In this document: piece by piece, positions 55,635 through 64,000 of the stretch
How positions within the stretch are numbered: position 1 is the stretch's first letter
How the letters are laid out: every line of letters starts with the position of its first letter
Assembly (NCBI RefSeq): GCF_004319545.1
Contig: NZ_CP036313.1
Coordinates: forward strand, 941,501-1,005,500
From: Desulfobacter hydrogenophilus
Lineage (GTDB): Bacteria; Desulfobacterota; Desulfobacteria; Desulfobacterales; Desulfobacteraceae
Direction: 5' to 3'
DNA: 64,000 bases
Translations under genes and position numbers: made by a program
Notes under the pieces: generated by a model
The model's database searches: none
What the model was told of the DNA's origin: nothing
Seen by the model: the letters and a program-made list of their open reading frames with translations, nothing else

Positions 55635-55907
55635 ATGGGAAAAAACTCGTTTGTTTAAAAGCCAGGAGAAAAAAACAGGACGGACGTCAGTTCTTTTTTT
55701 CACGAACTTGCCGACAAAGTCTCACAAGGCACCATTATATTAAGTAAAGGTGCCGAAGAACTGACCCTTCGAATACCCGAAGACCTGACCTTGGAAATAC
55801 AAGTGGAGAACGAAGAGAAAAAAAAGAAGGGCGTTCAACACAGCCTTGAAATTGAAATTAAATGGTTTGACAATGGCAATGGCCCCACAAACCTACAACT
55901 AAAGTGA
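55635..55907 (+). pseudogene. Amphi-Trp-domain protein, disrupted
   Basis: A GGAG at 55627 precedes ATG 55635 (MGKNSFV), followed by in-frame TAA. In the same frame after that, RTDVSSFFHELADKVSQG, then SKGAEELTLRIPEDLTLEI and IEIKWFDN run to TGA 55907, the amphi-Trp domain. FKSQEKKT between the parts is readable only in another frame, so at least two small indels or a stop mutation broke the gene. No other start codon lies in frame after the TAA. Confidence 0.7.
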
Positions 55908-55932
55908 CGAATGCGACTTAACAACAACTTTT

Positions 55933-55977
55933 AATTCGGGGGGGACACAATAATTTAACATTGTGTCCCCCCGAATT
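55933..55977. repeat. Near-perfect GGGGACACAAT palindrome
   Basis: Left arm AATTCG-G(7)-ACACAAT and right arm ATTGTGT-C(6)-GAATT differ only in the G/C run; the loop is AATTTAAC. It may terminate the preceding region. The design is like REP/RAYT or IS200-type ends, as with the copy at 54497. Confidence 0.65.
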
Positions 55978-56050
55978 ATTTGTTGAGTGCCTGTGCCGGT
56001 ATAGGGGCATAAAGAGTCACCCCATGGAAAACCAATGAAGGATAATAATC

Positions 56051-59000
56051 ATGAAATATTTTCGCCTGCTTTTTTTACCGGTAATATCATTATGCCTGCT
56101 TTTTTTCGCATTTCAGGGTCTGGGCATAAGTGCAGAACTTGAAGCCCGGTTTGCCGGTCAGCAGACTGTGGACGGACAAAACGCCCTGGCCGTTACATTT
56201 TCTTTACCCCTGAATACGACACAGGACTTAAGCAAGTATTTCAGTCTTATTGAACAAGCCGACGACACTCCCGTGGACGGTGCCTGGATACTGACCAAGG
56301 ATACAAAGGTGGTCTATTTCACTCAGATTAAACCGGACACCGCCTATACCATCCATGTGAGAAAAGGACTGGCACCGGCCCATGGTGAGGCCCTGGCCGA
56401 AGAAATCATATACGAGGTGACCACCCGGTCGGCCAAACCCATGATCGCATTCGGTTCCACGGGATTCATTCTGGCCACGGACCTGATCAAGGGGCTGCCC
56501 GTGGACAGCTTAAACATCAAACAGGCAGACATTGATTTTTTCAGGGTACGGCCGGAGCGGCTGACAGATTTCAAGGATGAATTCTGGGATGCCACCTATT
56601 TAAGACATTACCAGTCCGATGAGCTATCCGACATCGCAGATATTATTTATACCGGCCGCTGGGATCTGGACATAAAAAAGGACTTACGCAGCCGGTTCAA
56701 CATCCCCATCACCCATATCCGGGAACTTAAAACGCCCGGTATTTATATTGCCGTACTCCGGGGTGCGGGCCATTATGAATACGGCTACCGCATGACCTGG
56801 TTTTCCATTTCCGATTTAGGGGTGCATGCCAGGGTATATGACACCGCCATCCAGTTTTTCATCCAGAGCCTTTCAACGGCAGACCCAATTAAAAAAGCGG
56901 TCATCACGGGATTTGACAAGAGTGGCAAGGTCCTGTTTGAGCAGTCAACGGATAAAGACGGCCTGTGCATTATAAAAGGACATTTTGAGAAACTTTCTCT
57001 GGTGTCTGTTTCGAAAAAAAATCATATCAGCCTGATGGCCATGGATACCCCGTCCCTTGATCTGTCGGAATTTGCCATGGGCGAGGCTCTGTTCAGGCCC
57101 CTGGATTTGTTTGTATACGGTCCCCGGGACATTTACCGTCCCGGGGAAACCGTTGTGATTGACGGCATCTTGCGAAACCAGGATGGCCGGGCGGCGCCCA
57201 GGATAAAGGTCGCAGCCAAGGTGGTTCAACCCGACGGAAAAACCATTCGCGAATTTACCTGGAAGCCGGGCAAAGGCAACCATTTCAACACCAGTTTTCA
57301 GCTGCCCGCCAATGCGCTGACAGGAAAATGGCGGGTAAAATTTTCCAATGGCGATGACAATTTTGAAGCGTATCCCTTTCTGGTGTCCGAATTTCTGCCC
57401 GAACGCATGAAGCTGGTCATTGACCAGGCGGACGACAACATTCTGTCCCCGGATAAAGACCTTGCCATCCACATCCAGGGAGACTTTCTGTACGGGGCTC
57501 CTGCAAGTGGCAGCCGTGCCAATGCCGTGATCCACGTGAAACGGGCGCGGGATCTGTTCCCAAAAGCCTTACCCGGTTTTGAATTCGGTGGTATCACCGA
57601 TCTTGTCGACACCACCAACACCAGTGATGACATCCATCTGGATGAAACAGGAAAAGGCGTTATTAAGGTGAAGAATCAGTGGAAAGAAGTGAGCTCTCCC
57701 CACTGGATCACCGCCAATGTAAGCCTGTACGATTCCGGGGAACGCCCGGTGGTCAGAAACGCCTCCTGGCAGGTGTGGCCGGCCCAAATTCTTGTGGGCA
57801 TAAGAAACATGTCCGGCACGGAAGATGACCCCGATCAGGTCCCCAACAATGACACCGCAAAATTTGAAGTGATCCTGGCCGATACCCAGGGTCGACTTAA
57901 GGCTGCAAAGGGCCTGAAGGTCACGGTGATCCGGGAGCATCGGGAATATTACTGGGAATATAAAAACGATGAATGGCACTGGGGCAGCAACAGCCAGTTC
58001 TATCCCGTGGACCGGTTTGATCTTGATATTCCGGACCAGGGCAAGGCCCAGGTAAATGTCCCCGTGGAATGGGGCGGCTACCGCCTGGAAATAAAAAATC
58101 CCGCCACAGGCCTGACAAGTACCAAAAGCATCTGGGCCGGCTGGCGCCCCAAAGGCCAGGGCCAGAGCAACATGAACCGGCCGGACCGGGTGGATCTGAC
58201 CCTGGACAAACCCGGCTACCTGGCCGGAGACACGGCCCGGGTGACGGTCAAGGCGCCCCAGGGCGGAAAAGGTTTTTTATTTGTGGATGGCGCAGACAAT
58301 CTTTTAACCCTGCCCATTGATATTCCTGCCCGGGGAAAAGAGCTTGCCATCACCATTGATCCGGACTGGACGCGCCACGATCTGTATGTATCCGCACTGG
58401 TGATCCGGCCCGGAGAACCCAGAAATGCAAAACTGCCCAAGCGGTCCGTGGGACTGATCCACCTTCCCCTTGACCGCACCGACCGCCGTATGAACGTTGA
58501 TATCCAGGCCCCGGAAAAAACAGAACCCAACCGCCGGGTGGATGTGACGGTCAATATGACGAATGCCGACGGCAAACCGGCCAGGAACGCCATGGTCACC
58601 CTGGCTGCCGTGGATTGCGGAATTTTAAACCTGACCCAGTTTAAAACCCCGGACCCCTTTGGCTACTTTTTTCAACCCCGGAAATACAGCCCCGAGCTCC
58701 ATGACATTTACCAAAAACTCATTGAAGCCGCAGACGGCAGCTATGCAAGAATGCGTTTTGGCGGGGATATGGCAACCCTGACCCGGGGCGGAGACCGACC
58801 CTCAACCGATGTACAGATCCTGGCCATCCATCAAAAGATGATTAACGCCGACGCCCAGGGCAACGCCGTATTCCAGCTGGAACTTCCGGATTTTGACGGA
58901 CAGATACGGATCATGGCCATTGCCCATACGGACAACACCTTTGGCTCCGGGGACAAGGAGATAATCCTGGCCTCACCCATCGTGGTCCAGGCCACCATGC

Positions 59001-60907
59001 CGCGTTTTCTTTCCTGCGGTGACCAGGGCTTTATCATGCTGGAACTGAACAACTTAACAGATATTGTCCAGAATATAACCCTGGAAACGGACATCTTCGG
59101 GCCGGTGTCTATCCCAGACCAGGCCAATCACAGCATTGCCCTGGAACCCCATAAACGTGAACGCCTCAAACTGCCGATTACCGCAGGACGCACAACGGGT
59201 CGGGCGCACATCACCTGCCGGATAAAAGGCATCCAGGGGCCGGGTGTATCACCGGAAATGACCAAAACCTGGTTCATAGAAACCCGGTCTCCCTATCCCC
59301 AGAAGACCCGGACCTGGCAAAAGATACTGACACCGGGACAACATTTTTCCATGCCGTCTGCAGCCGTGAACACCCTGGTGCCCGAGACGGTAACCGTAAT
59401 GGCCAGCCTGGATTCAGAGCCGCCGGTGAACCTGGCCCAGCATGTCAGTGAATTGCTGGCCTATCCGTACGGATGTCTGGAGCAGACCGTATCAGGGTTT
59501 TTCCCCCATATACTGCTCTCCTTTGATCAATTTGCGCAATTGGGTGTCGAATCAGGCACCAGGAAAGCCACCAGTGAAAAAATCAGGCACGGCATCCAGC
59601 GCCTGCTTGAAAAACAGAAAAGCTCCGGTGCCTTTGGCCTGTGGAATACCCACAGCCCGGAAAGCCCCTGGCTGAGCGCCTATGCCACCCATATGATGGT
59701 CGAAGCGGTGGACGCAGGATATGAAGTGCCTGTGAGTGCAGTGAAAAAGGCCCTTACCCGCCTTGCCGTATATGTTCGCCGCCCCAAGGCCATCCGGAGT
59801 CCGGGATGGACCGACGGTAAAATGTTCAGGGCGGCCACCCGGGCCTATGCCGCCTTTATCCTTGCCCGGGTCAATTCCCTGGGACTTGCGGATGCCAGGA
59901 ATGTTTATGCCTATGTGAAAGCCAACCATCCCACACCCTTGAGCCTGATCCATGCGGGCACGGCCCTTGGACTTGCCGGTGACCGTACCAGGGCATTTGA
60001 GGCCTTTGACCTGGCCCTGAGAACCCGGCGGGATGACAAACAGGTGTATGGCGGTGACTACGGTTCCAATGTCCGGGACCTGGCTGCCGCCTACTATTAT
60101 GTCACCACCTATTTTACCGACTATACCTTCCGGGGCGTGTTCCTCCACGACCTTGCTGCCGAGCTAAAAGAACGGCAGTGGCTCTCCACCCAGGAACGTA
60201 ACAGCCTGGTCATGGCAGGCGCGGCCAAACTGGCCCATCCGGCCGGGGCATGGGCGGCCGATGTGACCGTTGGAAACCAAACCGGCGCCCACACAGGGAA
60301 AGGTCCGGGTCGGGTGATATTCACAAAGGGTACTGCGGCCGGAGGATTCACAGTAAAAAACACCGGAAAATCAAATATTTACCTGGATCTTGTATTCACC
60401 GGATACCCCAACAGCCTGCCGGTCCCCCAAAGCCGGGGTGTGAGCATATCCAGGCAGTTTCTGGACACCAACGCAAAGCCAGTGGATATTTCCAAGTTGA
60501 CTGCCGGGGACCGGATCATTGTGGCCTTAAAGATTGAATCCCAAAAACAGCAACTGCCCCATGCCCTGGTGGTGGACATGCTGCCGGCCGGATTTGAGCT
60601 GGAAGACCCCAATGTGTCTGGATCATTCCTCATTGATGATATAAAGGTGGCCGGCAAAACCATTTCCCAATGGCATGACGATTGTAATACAACCCACACC
60701 GAATACAGGGATGACAGATTTATTTCAGCCCTGAATCTTGGATACAGTGAATCCTGCCGGATTTTTTACGCCGTACGGGTGGTCAGTCCCGGTGTTTTCA
60801 AGGTCCCACCGTCACTGGTGGAAGACATGTACCGGCCTTATATCCGGGGTGTGGGTAAAACCGTTGACCGAACCCGTGTGAACGCTCCCGGTGCCGCTGG
60901 CAACTGA
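56051..60907 (+). CDS. Bacterial alpha-2-macroglobulin family protein
   Basis: 1618 aa with an N-terminal signal peptide ending near GISAE; no lipobox cysteine, so it is probably soluble in the periplasm. Residues about 30-800 are repeated beta domains (MG domains, FNIPITHIRELKTPG and DIYRPGETVVIDG). The thioester motif is YGCLEQTVSG (Cys about 1143), followed by the alpha-helical thioester domain. This is the YfhM-type macroglobulin that traps attacking proteases by covalent linkage. It is encoded directly before a PBP1C gene, the usual partner. Confidence 0.93.
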   Translation: MKYFRLLFLPVISLCLLFFAFQGLGISAELEARFAGQQTVDGQNALAVTFSLPLNTTQDLSKYFSLIEQADDTPVDGAWILTKDTKVVYFTQIKPDTAYTIHVRKGLAPAHGEALAEEIIYEVTTRSAKPMIAFGSTGFILATDLIKGLPVDSLNIKQADIDFFRVRPERLTDFKDEFWDATYLRHYQSDELSDIADIIYTGRWDLDIKKDLRSRFNIPITHIRELKTPGIYIAVLRGAGHYEYGYRMTWFSISDLGVHARVYDTAIQFFIQSLSTADPIKKAVITGFDKSGKVLFEQSTDKDGLCIIKGHFEKLSLVSVSKKNHISLMAMDTPSLDLSEFAMGEALFRPLDLFVYGPRDIYRPGETVVIDGILRNQDGRAAPRIKVAAKVVQPDGKTIREFTWKPGKGNHFNTSFQLPANALTGKWRVKFSNGDDNFEAYPFLVSEFLPERMKLVIDQADDNILSPDKDLAIHIQGDFLYGAPASGSRANAVIHVKRARDLFPKALPGFEFGGITDLVDTTNTSDDIHLDETGKGVIKVKNQWKEVSSPHWITANVSLYDSGERPVVRNASWQVWPAQILVGIRNMSGTEDDPDQVPNNDTAKFEVILADTQGRLKAAKGLKVTVIREHREYYWEYKNDEWHWGSNSQFYPVDRFDLDIPDQGKAQVNVPVEWGGYRLEIKNPATGLTSTKSIWAGWRPKGQGQSNMNRPDRVDLTLDKPGYLAGDTARVTVKAPQGGKGFLFVDGADNLLTLPIDIPARGKELAITIDPDWTRHDLYVSALVIRPGEPRNAKLPKRSVGLIHLPLDRTDRRMNVDIQAPEKTEPNRRVDVTVNMTNADGKPARNAMVTLAAVDCGILNLTQFKTPDPFGYFFQPRKYSPELHDIYQKLIEAADGSYARMRFGGDMATLTRGGDRPSTDVQILAIHQKMINADAQGNAVFQLELPDFDGQIRIMAIAHTDNTFGSGDKEIILASPIVVQATMPRFLSCGDQGFIMLELNNLTDIVQNITLETDIFGPVSIPDQANHSIALEPHKRERLKLPITAGRTTGRAHITCRIKGIQGPGVSPEMTKTWFIETRSPYPQKTRTWQKILTPGQHFSMPSAAVNTLVPETVTVMASLDSEPPVNLAQHVSELLAYPYGCLEQTVSGFFPHILLSFDQFAQLGVESGTRKATSEKIRHGIQRLLEKQKSSGAFGLWNTHSPESPWLSAYATHMMVEAVDAGYEVPVSAVKKALTRLAVYVRRPKAIRSPGWTDGKMFRAATRAYAAFILARVNSLGLADARNVYAYVKANHPTPLSLIHAGTALGLAGDRTRAFEAFDLALRTRRDDKQVYGGDYGSNVRDLAAAYYYVTTYFTDYTFRGVFLHDLAAELKERQWLSTQERNSLVMAGAAKLAHPAGAWAADVTVGNQTGAHTGKGPGRVIFTKGTAAGGFTVKNTGKSNIYLDLVFTGYPNSLPVPQSRGVSISRQFLDTNAKPVDISKLTAGDRIIVALKIESQKQQLPHALVVDMLPAGFELEDPNVSGSFLIDDIKVAGKTISQWHDDCNTTHTEYRDDRFISALNLGYSESCRIFYAVRVVSPGVFKVPPSLVEDMYRPYIRGVGKTVDRTRVNAPGAAGN

Positions 60908-60908
60908 C

Positions 60909-61013
60909 ATGACGGACAGCGTAGTTCAGACAAAGATTGACCGGATTCTGGACAGCATCAAAGACCCAGGTTCCGACCTGACGATGGCCCAGTTGGGCCT
61001 GGCCAATGGGTAA
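60909..61013 (+). CDS. 34-aa ORF, possible DUF59/Mrp N-terminal-like peptide
   Basis: ATG 60909 begins one base after the macroglobulin stop, and its TAA (61011-61013) overlaps the pbpC start. The product VVQTKIDRILDSIKDPG..MAQLGL resembles the N-terminal helix of DUF59 (MIP18) Fe-S assembly proteins but is only a fragment. It could be a translational linker between the A2M and PBP1C genes, or a chance frame. Confidence 0.4.
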   Translation: MTDSVVQTKIDRILDSIKDPGSDLTMAQLGLANG

Positions 61014-63387
61014 AACAACACGACGCATTACCCGAAAAGCAGTAACGATTGCCGGAATTTTACTCTTTGTTCTACTGGCAGGCGGTATCGGCTTTATTGG
61101 GCTGGACCATTTATTCCCCTTTGACACCACGAGACGGCCCGTCTCCACGGTGATTGTGGACCGCCACCACGCACCCTTGCGGGCCTTTGCCGACAAAACC
61201 GGGGTGTGGCGTTACCCGGCAAGGCCCGACCAGGTCTCTTCGCTTTACCTTCAAGCGCTTTTATCCTATGAAGACCGCTGGTTCTATTATCATCCCGGCA
61301 TCAACCCCCTGGCCATCTGCCGGGCGTTTTTCCAGAACCTGACCCACGGCCGGATCGTATCCGGCGGATCAACGCTCACCATGCAGACCGCCCGGATTCT
61401 TGATAGCAGTAAAAAAGGGAACCGCCCCTCATCCCCAGGGTTTTTCCCGCGCATGGGTATCAAACTGCGCCAGATGTTCAGGGCACTTCAGCTGGAATAC
61501 CACTTTACTAAGGATGAACTTCTTGGGTTATACCTTACCCACGCCCCGTTTGGCGCCAATGTTGAAGGAATCCAAGCTGCCTGCTACACCTGGCTGGGCA
61601 AGGATGCAAAGGAGATGACCCGGGCCGAAGCCGCCCTGATGGCCGTACTGCCCCAGGCCCCGTCCAGATACCGGCCCGACCGCCATCCTGTCAGAGCGGC
61701 AAAGGCCCGGGGCAAGGTGCTTGACCGGATGGGCCGATTCGATATCTGGCGTGCAGACCAGATCAGGGCAGCCAAGCAGGAGCCTGTGATGTCTTTCAGG
61801 TTTCCCACGTCTATGACAGCACCCCTGGCAGCCCGGCGGCTGAAAGTTATTTACCCGGATGCGGAAGTGATCAACACGTTTATTGATGAAAACCTGCAGA
61901 TGCACATGGCAGAACTTTTGCGGGCATATATGGAAAGACTGCCCCCAAAGCAATCCGGGGCCGTTCTGGTGGTCAATCACAAGACCCTGGAAATTGAAGC
62001 CTATGCAGGATCTGCAGACTTTTTCAATTCATCCAGGCTGGGCCATGTGGATATGATCCAGGCCCTAAGGTCTCCGGGTTCCACATTGAAACCCTTTATT
62101 TATGGCCTTTCCATGGATCAGGGTCTAATTCATTCCCATTCCATGCTCCTGGATGTGCCAAGATATAAAAAAAACTATAACCCGGGCAATTTCACCCGGG
62201 GATTTTCAGGACCTGTCACCGTAACCCGGGCGTTGCAGGATTCGTTGAATCTGCCTGCGGTCCAGGTGCTGGAGGCATTTGGTCCGGGGCGTTTCCACGA
62301 CAGATTGCGTAACGCAGGGGCCCGGTTTCAATTTAAAGGTAAACCCAATCTCTCCATGGCCCTGGGGGGTGTGGGCACAAGCCTGGACTCACTGGTAACC
62401 CTGTATACGGCCATCGGGCGCGGCGGTATTGCCGGTAAACCGCGTTTATGCCCCAAGGAGCCTGTGCAGGAGCGGTATCTGATGAGTCCCGGTGCAGCCT
62501 TTATCATCCGGGACATTCTGTCCCGGCCCTTTCCGGGCAGACAGGGCGTCGGAAGGCTGTCTGGTGAATTGTCTATGGCATGGAAAACCGGCACCAGCTA
62601 CGGATTCAGGGATGCCTGGGCCATGGGCCTCAAGGGGGATTACACGGTGGGGATATGGATCGGGCGGCCCGACGGCTCTCCGTCCCCGGGACAGTATGGC
62701 GCCATCACGGCGCTTCCCCTTCTTGGCCAAGTAATGGAAAGCATAGCCGCTGGTGTGGGAACACGGAAACCGCCTGAAAGCGTATTAAAAGAGACCATAT
62801 GCTGGCCGTCCGGCCTTGCTGCATCCGGAATCCGAGGCCGGGCAAAGGGGGCCTGTGCCAAAAAATTTGATGCCTGGATACTTGACGGACAGATCCCGTC
62901 AACCATGACCGGAGAAACCGGCCTGACCGCTCCCCTGGTCCGGACATTCTGGGTGGACAGCAAAGGCATGCGGGCAACACCGGCCTGTGCTGCCATTGGA
63001 AAAAAAACGGTGGCCTTGTGGCCATGGCAGGCAGAGCCCTTTATCCCGGCCCCTTGGCGACGGGCGACCGTGCTGCCCAAGGATTCGCCCACCTGCCCCG
63101 GCATGGCGCCCCTGATTTTACCTGATATACGAATTGTTTCGGTTTCAGACAACAGTATCCTGACCTGCCAGCCCGGGCAGACCACTTTTCCCACCATCCC
63201 CCTAAGGGCCCTGGGCGGCAGAGGCGAACGCCAGTGGTTCCTGAATAAAACCCCCCTGATGAATGCCGACGGTTCAGCCCCGTTTTTTATGCCCATGCCG
63301 GTGCCGGGACGGTATCATCTGGCCGTGGTGGATGAATCCGGCAGTTTTGACCAGGTCTGTTTTTCCGTCATTGAACTCAATCCATGA
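61006..63387 (+). CDS. pbpC: Penicillin-binding protein 1C
   Basis: 793 aa. A single N-terminal membrane anchor (about 12-33) is followed by a family-51 transglycosylase domain (EDRWFYYHPGINPLAICRA near 90, GGSTLTMQTAR near 121). A transpeptidase domain has catalytic SxxK STLKPFIYG (Ser about 360), SLN, and KTGTSYG (about 528). A C-terminal BiPBP_C beta domain completes it. It polymerises and possibly cross-links peptidoglycan; PBP1C is not essential and pairs with alpha-2-macroglobulin. The GGGTAA start overlaps the small ORF. Confidence 0.95.
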   Translation: MGKTTRRITRKAVTIAGILLFVLLAGGIGFIGLDHLFPFDTTRRPVSTVIVDRHHAPLRAFADKTGVWRYPARPDQVSSLYLQALLSYEDRWFYYHPGINPLAICRAFFQNLTHGRIVSGGSTLTMQTARILDSSKKGNRPSSPGFFPRMGIKLRQMFRALQLEYHFTKDELLGLYLTHAPFGANVEGIQAACYTWLGKDAKEMTRAEAALMAVLPQAPSRYRPDRHPVRAAKARGKVLDRMGRFDIWRADQIRAAKQEPVMSFRFPTSMTAPLAARRLKVIYPDAEVINTFIDENLQMHMAELLRAYMERLPPKQSGAVLVVNHKTLEIEAYAGSADFFNSSRLGHVDMIQALRSPGSTLKPFIYGLSMDQGLIHSHSMLLDVPRYKKNYNPGNFTRGFSGPVTVTRALQDSLNLPAVQVLEAFGPGRFHDRLRNAGARFQFKGKPNLSMALGGVGTSLDSLVTLYTAIGRGGIAGKPRLCPKEPVQERYLMSPGAAFIIRDILSRPFPGRQGVGRLSGELSMAWKTGTSYGFRDAWAMGLKGDYTVGIWIGRPDGSPSPGQYGAITALPLLGQVMESIAAGVGTRKPPESVLKETICWPSGLAASGIRGRAKGACAKKFDAWILDGQIPSTMTGETGLTAPLVRTFWVDSKGMRATPACAAIGKKTVALWPWQAEPFIPAPWRRATVLPKDSPTCPGMAPLILPDIRIVSVSDNSILTCQPGQTTFPTIPLRALGGRGERQWFLNKTPLMNADGSAPFFMPMPVPGRYHLAVVDESGSFDQVCFSVIELNP

Positions 63388-63422
63388 CAAAAATAAAGCG
63401 CATAACGAAGAAGATTAACCTG

Positions 63423-64000
63423 TTAAAATAAGGTATCGGCTATTACGCCCCCACTGCTCGGCGAAAACTCAAGATCCTTGATCTTAAACCCGAAATCCTG
63501 GGGTTTAAATGCATAATGTCGGGCATTTCCGCGGTCCTTAAAATAGTCATCCAGGGTCTCACGGATGACGTCAAAGGCAATTTCGTTCCATGGGATATCT
63601 GATTGGGAAAACAGACGAACATCCGTGCTTTCCGTGGTGGGGCCAAAATCCTGGGATAATAGTTCAGCAATGAACATCAGGTAAACCTGGTCCACAAAAA
63701 GTATATTGAACATCCTGTAAGGCGATAGAATTCGGACCTCGACACGGGTCTCCTCCAAGGTCTCTCGAACGGCACCCTGCTGGACGGATTCCTCGTTTTC
63801 AAGATATCCGGCAGGAAGGGTCCAGCACCCTTTTCGGGGCTCAATATTGCGTTTGCACATTAAAATCCTGTCCTGGAAAACAGGAATCGTGCCCACAACC
63901 ATTTTGGGATTTTCATAGTGAATATGGCCACATGAGGCGCACACCTCCCGGACATGGTCATCGTCCTGGGGGATCTGGCGGGTCATGGGATGGCCGCACT
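63423..64000 (-). CDS. NUDIX hydrolase with zinc ribbon, 5' end outside window
   Basis: The frame runs to the window edge: before ATG 63986 it reads CGHPMTRQIP, so that ATG is internal to a conserved CGHP(M/L)TR zinc-ribbon segment and the true start is beyond 64000. A second cysteine pair, CASCGHIHYENP, follows. The Nudix box is GYLENEESVQQGAVRETLEETRVEV, read as G-x5-E-x7-REUxEExGU with the expected glutamates. Members hydrolyse nucleoside diphosphate derivatives such as NADH or ADP-ribose; substrate is not specified. Confidence 0.92.
   Translation of the reverse strand, partial: CGHPMTRQIPQDDDHVREVCASCGHIHYENPKMVVGTIPVFQDRILMCKRNIEPRKGCWTLPAGYLENEESVQQGAVRETLEETRVEVRILSPYRMFNILFVDQVYLMFIAELLSQDFGPTTESTDVRLFSQSDIPWNEIAFDVIRETLDDYFKDRGNARHYAFKPQDFGFKIKDLEFSPSSGGVIADTLF

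Noticed and set aside
55459..55743. 94-codon plus-strand frame before the amphi-Trp remnant
   Set aside because: Lys- and Ser-rich, with no family. Its only meaningful stretch (FKSQEKKT) belongs to the disrupted amphi-Trp gene.

Overview
The window looks like chromosomal DNA of a Gram-negative, probably sulfate-reducing member of the Desulfobacterota (Desulfobacteraceae-like). This is an inference from the moderate GC content, the glnD-glnB-glnA order, the ftsEX-envC-like-ctpA-divergent polysaccharide deacetylase order, a CCG-domain iron-sulfur protein and long palindromic intergenic repeats. No rRNA or taxonomic marker gene is present, so the assignment is tentative.

Layout. (1) 1-8.6 kb is accessory DNA: the 3' end of a RhuM-family gene, an unrecognised gene with a possible winged-helix C-terminus, then a prophage-like replication block without integrase or structural genes (HTH protein, Rha/KilAC antirepressor, replication initiator, T7 gp4-like primase-helicase, two small unknowns, HGGxSTG protein). 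A lipoprotein and a DinD-like protein with a strongly structured leader follow. A tRNA-Glu(CTC) closes the region. (2) 8.8-31 kb is core genome: a PLDc_N membrane protein, MltB-type transglycosylase, glnA, glnB and glnD, tatA, a MoxR ATPase/CoxE-like VWA pair, tatD, the ftsE-ftsX-EnvC-like-ctpA-deacetylase cluster, a YkgJ-type cysteine-cluster protein, a large TOTE-type primase-helicase-PLD protein, and a cation/proton antiporter with fused TrkA and PTS-EIIA modules. (3) 31.0-44.7 kb is a minus-strand defence island: HTH regulator, two different hsdM genes, rhuM, hsdS, a vestige of a second hsdR, trlF, an AlbA_2/HATPase gene, and intact hsdR. A decayed tyrosine integrase lies at its right edge. 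(4) 45.1-52.6 kb is transport: a three-gene ABC operon (ATPase, permease, NMT1-like binding protein), a frameshifted CCG-domain Fe-S protein, and a MarR-proV-proW-proX osmoprotectant operon. (5) 53-64 kb holds a flavoprotein oxidoreductase, a decayed stretch (hicB and amphi-Trp remnants, two palindromes, a DUF503 gene), an alpha-2-macroglobulin/PBP1C pair and a partial NUDIX gene.

How the genes work together. The gln genes form a nitrogen-sensing relay (GlnD uridylylates PII; PII reports on glutamine and 2-oxoglutarate; GlnA makes glutamine). FtsEX with the EnvC-like M23 protein controls septal murein hydrolysis, with ctpA and the deacetylase as envelope companions. The A2M/PBP1C pair suggests protease trapping coupled to peptidoglycan repair. 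The hsd island is tightly translationally coupled and appears to have been rebuilt by recombination: a frameshifted 5' piece of another hsdR still abuts hsdS, and trlF plus the AlbA_2 gene sit between it and the working hsdR.

The most unusual signals are the hsdR scar with cargo, the two-HsdM type I system, a long-palindrome repeat family (48.65 and 52.62 kb), and a predicted three-way-junction leader RNA before the DinD-like gene.
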